From NCBI GenBank assembly GCA_910584785.1, contig CAJUDX010000058.1, forward strand, positions 1 through 19,603: a stretch of DNA of 19,603 nt. The letters are read 5' to 3'. Shown one piece after another: positions 14,958 through 19,603 of the stretch; the first letter of the stretch is position 1; each line of letters opens with the position of its first letter. Under the pieces are notes generated by a model. It ran no database searches. It was not told the DNA's origin and saw only the letters and a list, made by a program, of their open reading frames with translations. The position numbers and the translations under genes are program-made. The DNA comes from an uncultured Lachnospiraceae bacterium. Its GTDB lineage: Bacteria > Bacillota > Clostridia > Lachnospirales > Lachnospiraceae.

Positions 14958-15188
14958 TATTTGCAGAAGAATTAACGATAATTTCCAAAAAAAATACAAT
15001 AAACATGTATTTGTGCACAAAAAATATGGGCAAATATTTTTTAAATTACCCAAGATTTTTTGTTTGTAATAGAATTTTAATAAATTACGGGTTTCCTACT
15101 TTGTCGTCTTGTGGTATAACTAAAGAAGTATTTGGCAATATTCTGTGCACAGAAAAGTTGCCGCATTCAGCTATTGAGGAGTGATGAC
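14958..15188 (+). other. AT-rich divergent intergenic region with hairpin and candidate extended -10
   Basis: Upstream DNA shared by psiE (minus) and the cell-wall hydrolase (plus). It is clearly more AT-rich than the genes. It contains a perfect 9-bp inverted repeat AAAAAATAT (15019-15027)/ATATTTTTT (15034-15042) around GGGCAA. An extended -10-like TGGTATAAC is at 15112-15120 with no good -35, which would give a leader of about 60 bases for the gene at 15189. No ORF with a ribosome-binding site was seen. Confidence 0.4.
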
Positions 15189-16799
15189 ATGTCAGATAAT
15201 AAAGATTACATGGCGAGATTAAGCCGGGCCAGGCGCAGGCGAAAGAGAAGGGTGGAACCTTTGCGCATAGCCGTAGCCGCAGGTGTGCTGGTCCTTGTTC
15301 TGGGCGGCACCGGTCTCTTTTTCCTGAACAAGAACAAAGGTAAAACCACAGAAGTTTCAGAAACTCAGGAAGTTTTGCCTACAGAAGAAACATCGCTGGC
15401 GCCGGAACCGGAAACTGAACCCACGCTTTCCCCGGAGGAAGAGGCAGAAATCGAACGTACCAGCCAGGTTCAGGCCGTTCTGGATTCTTATACCAATCTT
15501 GGCTTTATCCAGGTTGAGGGGTATCTAAATGTGAGGGAAGCGCCGGGAAACGGAAAAATTATCGGAAAACTGGAGCAAAATAGTGCTTGTGAGGTTTTGG
15601 AGGAGAGCGGCGAATGGCTGCACATTACCTCCGGCGGGATTGACGGCTATATTCACAGCCAGTATGTCACCCGCGGCGAGGCAGCTATAGAAGCTGCCAG
15701 GCCCTATGTGATTCCCCGCGCTGTTGTCTTAGCGGACAAGCTGAATATCCGTTCCGAGCCGGTTACGGATGCTGCTAATGTGGTCGGACAGGTGCTTAAA
15801 AATGAGCGCTATGCCATCTACGGTGCTGTGGAGGGCTGGGTACAGATTGAGGATGGCTATATTTCCGCTGACTATGTAGAAGTGCGCTATGCCTTAAATG
15901 AAGCAAAGAAGCTGGATCTGGTGGCAATGGCGATTGATATGTATGATAATCTTGTGATTTCCAAGGTGGATAATTATCTGAATGTCCGGGAAGAGCCAAA
16001 GTCCGACGGAAAGATTATCGGAAAGATGACCAGTAAGGCAGCAGGGGAGATATTGGAAACCTTAGACGGCTGGTATAAGATTAAATCCGGGAAGATTACC
16101 GGCTATATTACCGCCGATCCCCAGTACACGGCAACCGGTCAGGCGGCGAAGGATATTGCCATGCAGGAAGCCTCTCTGATGGCGATTGTCAATACGGATA
16201 TGTTAAATGTGAGGACAGAGCCAACGACCGACGCTTCTATCTGGACACAGATTTCCAAGGAAGAGCGCTATCATGTCTTAGAGCAGCTTGACGGCTGGGT
16301 ACAGATTGAGCTGGATACCGAGGACAGCGATAAAGCCTACATTGCAACTAGGGATAATAATGTCGAGGTTCGCTACGCCCTTGCCGAAGCAATTAAATTC
16401 TCGCCGGTAGAAGAGGCAGCGCAGGCAGCCGCATCCCTGCGGTCAAAACTGGTCAACTATGCCCTGCAGTTTGTCGGAAACCGTTATGTATGGGGCGGAA
16501 CCAGTCTGACCAACGGCGTGGACTGCTCCGGCTTTACCATGCAGGTCATGAAACAGTTTGGCGTAAGCCTTCCGCACTATTCCGGTTCGCAGGCCCAGAT
16601 GGGAAAAGCGGTAAATTCCAGCCAGATGCGCCCCGGCGATTTGGTGTTCTATGCTAACAGCAGCGGCACGGTAAATCATGTGGCGATTTATATCGGCAAT
16701 GGTCAGATTGTCCACGCGGCAAGCAGCCGAAGCGGAATTAAAATTTCCCCGTGGAATTATCGAACCCCAAAGACCATCCGCAATATGCTGGGGGATTAA
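15189..16799 (+). CDS. Membrane-anchored cell-wall hydrolase: four SH3 domains plus NlpC/P60 endopeptidase
   Basis: A 536-residue protein likely to cleave peptidoglycan stem peptides outside the cell. A very basic N-terminus (RARRRRKRR) precedes one membrane segment (about 26-46) and an acidic, Thr/Glu/Pro-rich linker (about 52-90). Four bacterial SH3 domains follow at about 107-165, 180-232, 258-314 and 334-396, each with LN[VI]R.EP/AP and a GW/EW strand. The NlpC/P60 domain (about 415-536) has Cys446 in VDCSGFT, His497 in VNHVAIYIG and His509 in QIVHAAS as the likely catalytic triad. The ATG at 15189 was chosen over an upstream ATG at 15132 because GAGGAG lies seven bases before it. It appears monocistronic. 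Confidence 0.9.
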   Translation: MSDNKDYMARLSRARRRRKRRVEPLRIAVAAGVLVLVLGGTGLFFLNKNKGKTTEVSETQEVLPTEETSLAPEPETEPTLSPEEEAEIERTSQVQAVLDSYTNLGFIQVEGYLNVREAPGNGKIIGKLEQNSACEVLEESGEWLHITSGGIDGYIHSQYVTRGEAAIEAARPYVIPRAVVLADKLNIRSEPVTDAANVVGQVLKNERYAIYGAVEGWVQIEDGYISADYVEVRYALNEAKKLDLVAMAIDMYDNLVISKVDNYLNVREEPKSDGKIIGKMTSKAAGEILETLDGWYKIKSGKITGYITADPQYTATGQAAKDIAMQEASLMAIVNTDMLNVRTEPTTDASIWTQISKEERYHVLEQLDGWVQIELDTEDSDKAYIATRDNNVEVRYALAEAIKFSPVEEAAQAAASLRSKLVNYALQFVGNRYVWGGTSLTNGVDCSGFTMQVMKQFGVSLPHYSGSQAQMGKAVNSSQMRPGDLVFYANSSGTVNHVAIYIGNGQIVHAASSRSGIKISPWNYRTPKTIRNMLGD

Positions 16800-16879
16800 A
16801 AGCCCAGAAAGCTGTTAATCTATGGCATGATTTTTCTATAAATATAAAGGTCAAATGATGCTGCTCAGAGAATTTTGGA

Positions 16880-16908
16880 TTGACAGATGACCAGATTGCT
16901 GATAGGAT
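16880..16908 (+). promoter_or_regulatory. Sigma-70-type promoter upstream of citrate synthase
   Basis: Perfect TTGACA at 16880-16885, a 17-base spacer and TAGGAT at 16903-16908. Transcription would start near 16915, about 95 bases before the citrate synthase ATG. The first structure in that transcript is the terminator-like hairpin at 16925-16955. Confidence 0.65.
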
Positions 16909-16924
16909 AAAAAGCAGACGAAGC

Positions 16925-16955
16925 GAGGGCGCTAGGGATTGGGCGCCCTCTTTTT
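16925..16955 (+). terminator. Intrinsic terminator / possible attenuator in the citrate synthase leader
   Basis: GAGGGCGC (16925-16932) pairs perfectly with GCGCCCTC (16943-16950) around a 10-base loop and is followed by TTTTT (16951-16955). It could end transcripts coming from the hydrolase gene, but it lies downstream of the proposed promoter. It would therefore also stop citrate synthase transcripts about 40 bases after initiation unless read through. No competing antiterminator stem of comparable strength was seen. Confidence 0.75.
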
Positions 16956-17009
16956 GCTACAAGGATTGGGGGACAAAGCAAAGATTACATTGAAGGAAGG
17001 AGCTTTTAC

Positions 17010-18344
17010 ATGAGCAATACGTATTTGGCACAATATTATGGAAAATCTTCCAATTACACCGATATTCCCAACCATTTGTATAAGGAATATAACGTAAAGA
17101 AGGGTCTGCGCAATGAGGATGGCACAGGTGTCCGCATGGGACTTACACGGGTTTCTGATGTTGTAGGTTATGAAATTGTAGACGGAGTCAAGGAAAATGC
17201 CGAGGGTGATTTATTCTACCGTGGCTACAGCGTTTATGATTTAATCCAGGGGAAACCGGGCAGACAGGGGTTTGAGGAAACCTGTTTTCTTCTGCTCTAT
17301 GGTTATCTGCCAAGTAAGGCGGATCTGCGCAATTTTATCAGCATTGTGCGCAGTCTTTATGCTCTGCCGGATGACTTTTTAGAGATGAATCTTCTCAGGC
17401 TTCCAGGCAAGAATCTGATGAATAAACTTCAGCATGCAACCCTTACTTTATATAACTATGACGAGGATAATCCCGACGATACCGACCCTTACAAGACTAT
17501 GTTAAAGGGTGTAAATCTTCTGGCGAAATTCCCCTCAATTGCCTGCTATGCCTACCAGAGCAAGGTGCATCATTTTGACCGGGGAAGTCTGATTATTCAC
17601 TATCCCAGAGAGGACTATTCCATTGCCGAAAATATCTTATATATGCTGCGTGAGGATAAGAAATTCTCGCCCAGAGAGGCCGAACTTCTGGATGCCATCC
17701 TGGTGCTCCACGCTGATCACGGCGGCGGAAATAACTCCACTTTTACCAATGTTGTTATCTCCTCCACCGGAACGGATCTTTATTCTTCTATCTCCGGTTC
17801 CATCGGTTCCCTGAAAGGCCCGCGGCACGGCGGAGCAAATGTAAAGGTTTCAGAAATGATGGAGCAGGTCATTGACGAAATCGGCTATTCCACCGATGAA
17901 AACACGATCAAAGCCATGATCCGCAAGATCCTTGCCGGAGATTTTTATGATCATACCGGTTTGGTTTACGGGTTTGGACATGCTGTCTATACAATTTCCG
18001 ACCCGCGTGCAGAGATTCTGCGCAGCTGCTGTGAAAATGTGGCAAAAGAACAGTTTAAGATGGAGGAATTTAACTTCTACCGCCTGTTTGAGCAGTGCGC
18101 CAAGGAAGTTATTCTTGAAGACAAAAACAAGGTAATCCCAACCAATGTAGATTATTACAGCGGCTTTGCCTATGAGATGCTGCAGATTCCCAGGGATATG
18201 TATACGCCTCTGTTCGTGATTAGCCGTCTGGTTGGATGGGTTGCCCATAATCTGGAGAATAAGCTTTATGACGGCAAGATTATGCGCCCGGCGACCAAAT
18301 ATGTCGGTGAAAATGTAGAATACATTCCAATGAAAGAGAGGTAA
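17010..18344 (+). CDS. gltA: Citrate synthase
   Basis: A 444-residue cytoplasmic enzyme condensing oxaloacetate and acetyl-CoA to citrate. Active-site stretches are HADHGGGNNSTFT (from residue 234), GPRHGGAN and the family signature GFGHAVYTISDPR, which fits the Si-type citrate synthase pattern, so it is not the unrelated Re-type enzyme of some clostridia. The N-terminal extension of about 30 residues before GLRNEDGTGVRMGLT is common in the clostridial form. A GGAAGGAGC ribosome-binding site lies eight bases before the ATG. Isocitrate dehydrogenase starts five bases after the stop, so the two are cotranscribed. The likely role is 2-oxoglutarate and glutamate synthesis in an incomplete TCA cycle; aconitase is not in the window. 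Confidence 0.93.
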   Translation: MSNTYLAQYYGKSSNYTDIPNHLYKEYNVKKGLRNEDGTGVRMGLTRVSDVVGYEIVDGVKENAEGDLFYRGYSVYDLIQGKPGRQGFEETCFLLLYGYLPSKADLRNFISIVRSLYALPDDFLEMNLLRLPGKNLMNKLQHATLTLYNYDEDNPDDTDPYKTMLKGVNLLAKFPSIACYAYQSKVHHFDRGSLIIHYPREDYSIAENILYMLREDKKFSPREAELLDAILVLHADHGGGNNSTFTNVVISSTGTDLYSSISGSIGSLKGPRHGGANVKVSEMMEQVIDEIGYSTDENTIKAMIRKILAGDFYDHTGLVYGFGHAVYTISDPRAEILRSCCENVAKEQFKMEEFNFYRLFEQCAKEVILEDKNKVIPTNVDYYSGFAYEMLQIPRDMYTPLFVISRLVGWVAHNLENKLYDGKIMRPATKYVGENVEYIPMKER

Positions 18345-18349
18345 GCAGC

Positions 18350-19345
18350 ATGAAAAGTATTACTGTATTTATGGGAGATGGTATTGGCCCGGAGATTACT
18401 GATGCCGTGTTAAAGATTTTAGAAGCCGCAAAAGCCCCCTTAACCTATGATGTTTTTCGGGTAGGTGCGAAAGAATATGAGGAAAACGGAGCATTAATCC
18501 CGGATAAGGCATTTGCTTCCTTTGAAAAAAATAAAATTTTGTTAAAATCGCCCATCACAACCCCCGTAGGAAAAGGATTCCGTTCCCTGAATGTAACCCT
18601 TCGTGAAAAATACGACCTGTATGCCAATATCCGTCCTGCTAAGTCCAATGCAGCGGTAATTACGCCGTTTAAGGATGTGGATATTGTGACGTTTCGGGAG
18701 AATACCGAGGATCTTTATGTGGGCGTAGAAAAGCAGATTGACGCAGATACTGTTCATGCGACAAAGATAATTACCCGCAAAGCCAGCACCAGGATCATCA
18801 GGGATGCCTTTGAATATGCACGGCTGCACGGGAGAAAGAAAGTTACCTGTGTGCACAAGGCGAATATCTTAAAGATGTCGGACGGACTGTTTCTGGAGAT
18901 TTTCCGGGAAATTGCCAAGGAATACCCGGATATTGCGTCTGAGGATAAGATTGTGGATGCCGTTTGTATGCAGTTAGTGATGCGTCCACAGCAGTTTGAT
19001 CTTATGGTGATGCCTAATCTGTACGGGGATATTGTGTCAGATTTGACCAGTGGATTAATCGGCGGGTTGGGACTCCTTCCTTCCAGTAACTTAGGCAAGG
19101 ACTATGCAATGTTTGAGGCCGTGCATGGAAGTGCTCCCGATATTGCAGGAAAGAATATTGCCAATCCTACGGCATTTTTATGGTCAGCTTGTATGATGCT
19201 GGAACACCTGGGTGAACTGGATGCGGCAGCACGGATTCGCCGGGCTGTGGATGTGGTGCTTAACGATAAAACATGCAGAACACAGGATGTCGGCGGAACG
19301 GCGACGACGACCGAGTACAGGGATGCGGTGATTGCGAAACTGTAG
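18350..19345 (+). CDS. icd: Isocitrate dehydrogenase, probably NAD+-dependent
   Basis: A 331-residue member of the isocitrate/isopropylmalate dehydrogenase family. It begins with the substrate/Mg loop MGDGIGPEIT. FRENTEDLYVGVE is typical of isocitrate dehydrogenase rather than isopropylmalate dehydrogenase, and LMVMPNLYGDIVSDL supplies the metal-binding aspartates. In the cofactor loop HGSAPDIAG, Asp-Ile stands where NADP+ enzymes have Lys-Tyr, which points to NAD+; the short length fits that subgroup. A homoisocitrate dehydrogenase cannot be wholly excluded, but the citrate synthase five bases upstream argues for isocitrate. GAGAGG precedes the ATG by eight bases. A strong terminator follows at 19452. 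Confidence 0.9.
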   Translation: MKSITVFMGDGIGPEITDAVLKILEAAKAPLTYDVFRVGAKEYEENGALIPDKAFASFEKNKILLKSPITTPVGKGFRSLNVTLREKYDLYANIRPAKSNAAVITPFKDVDIVTFRENTEDLYVGVEKQIDADTVHATKIITRKASTRIIRDAFEYARLHGRKKVTCVHKANILKMSDGLFLEIFREIAKEYPDIASEDKIVDAVCMQLVMRPQQFDLMVMPNLYGDIVSDLTSGLIGGLGLLPSSNLGKDYAMFEAVHGSAPDIAGKNIANPTAFLWSACMMLEHLGELDAAARIRRAVDVVLNDKTCRTQDVGGTATTTEYRDAVIAKL

Positions 19346-19451
19346 AGGGTTAAGTCGTGTAAGATTTTTAAGATATGCAAAAATACGGGGATCTTGTTCG
19401 GAATAGTTTTCGTTTGTTAAGAAAAAAGGAAGAAAAGAAGATAAGAAAAAG

Positions 19452-19487
19452 AAAAACCAGGGGGTTGAAAAAACCCTCTGGTTTTTT
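19452..19487 (+). terminator. Intrinsic terminator after the citrate synthase-isocitrate dehydrogenase operon
   Basis: AACCAGGGGGTT (19455-19466) pairs with AACCCTCTGGTT (19472-19483), 11 of 12 pairs plus one G-T, followed by a run of six T (19482-19487). The 106 bases before it (19346-19451) contain no gene or other signal I could support. Confidence 0.88.
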
Positions 19488-19494
19488 ATTACTG

Positions 19495-19599
19495 TAAAAG
19501 TTCACCGCCGATTAGGCGGTCTAAGTTCAGGTATTCCAAGTGCGCCCAGCAGACGTTTATTTATAGTGGTACGAGCACTTGTGGGCGCATGAAGGTTTA
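19495..19599 (+). repeat. 105-bp structured repeat, copy C
   Basis: Full-length copy in the same orientation as A1, beginning seven bases after the terminator T-run and ending four bases before the window edge. Its ends are TAAAAGTTCA and TGAAGGTTTA. A seven-base TTACTGT occurs on both sides (19489-19495 and 19597-19603) and may be a target-site duplication, although it partly overlaps the ends. The inner hairpin has one C-to-G change that weakens GTGGT/ACCAC. Confidence 0.88.
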
Positions 19600-19603
19600 C
19601 TGT

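Noticed and set aside
15019..15042. AT-only inverted repeat as a terminator
   Set aside because: The stem has no G-C pairs and sits between divergent genes where no transcript needs to end; kept only as a note in the intergenic entry.
14858..15184. Plus-strand frame of 108 codons between psiE and the hydrolase
   Set aside because: It covers the psiE promoter and very AT-rich DNA, shows no domain, and lacks a ribosome-binding site.
16915..17009. T-box or other known riboswitch before citrate synthase
   Set aside because: The leader is too short and shows no T-box sequence or known aptamer; only a promoter and one hairpin are supported.

Overview
The window looks like the chromosome of an anaerobic Bacillota, most likely a Clostridia member of the Lachnospiraceae type. 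The reasons are strong purine-rich ribosome-binding sites, some GTG and TTG starts, an AsrABC sulfite reductase, a soluble (no Tat signal) nitrate-reductase-like molybdoenzyme, a Na+/phosphate symporter with a PhoU tail, and a minimal oxidative TCA branch. The taxon is inferred from gene content only. No rRNA, tRNA, phage, CRISPR or transposase gene was recognised.

Region 1 (1-9772, all + strand) is one tightly packed apparent operon that enters from the left: asrA (5' end missing), asrB, asrC, a NarB/NasC-type molybdopterin oxidoreductase, a four-cluster ferredoxin-like protein, an NAD(P)H-type flavoprotein, a TDT-family anion transporter, then mobA, moeA and mobB. Read together, electrons would pass from NAD(P)H through the flavoprotein and Fe-S protein to a cytoplasmic Mo-bisMGD enzyme. 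The TDT protein would move an oxyanion across the membrane, the mob/moe genes would finish the cofactor, and AsrABC would perform a six-electron siroheme reduction. Linking sulfite reductase to a nitrate-reductase-like module without a dedicated nitrite reductase is the most interesting system-level point.

Region 2 (about 9773-14876) is a phosphate-response island: a promoter with 11-bp-phased TTTACA boxes, a Na+/Pi symporter-PhoU protein, a PhoB-like response regulator, a PhoR-like histidine kinase, and a convergent psiE on the minus strand. Small repeats have invaded it. A 105-bp element with imperfect terminal inverted repeats occurs at 11675-11779 and 14290-14394 (opposite orientations, bracketing the two-component genes) and again at 19495-19599. 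A 36-bp internally deleted derivative lies at 11783-11818. A separate 199-bp palindromic element (14073-14271) supplies the last codons and lies across the stop codon of the kinase.

Region 3 (14877-19603) holds a bitopic cell-wall hydrolase with four SH3 repeats and an NlpC/P60 domain, then a citrate synthase-isocitrate dehydrogenase pair (2-oxoglutarate formation). The pair has a good promoter followed at once by an intrinsic terminator-like hairpin. A strong terminator and the third 105-bp repeat close the window.
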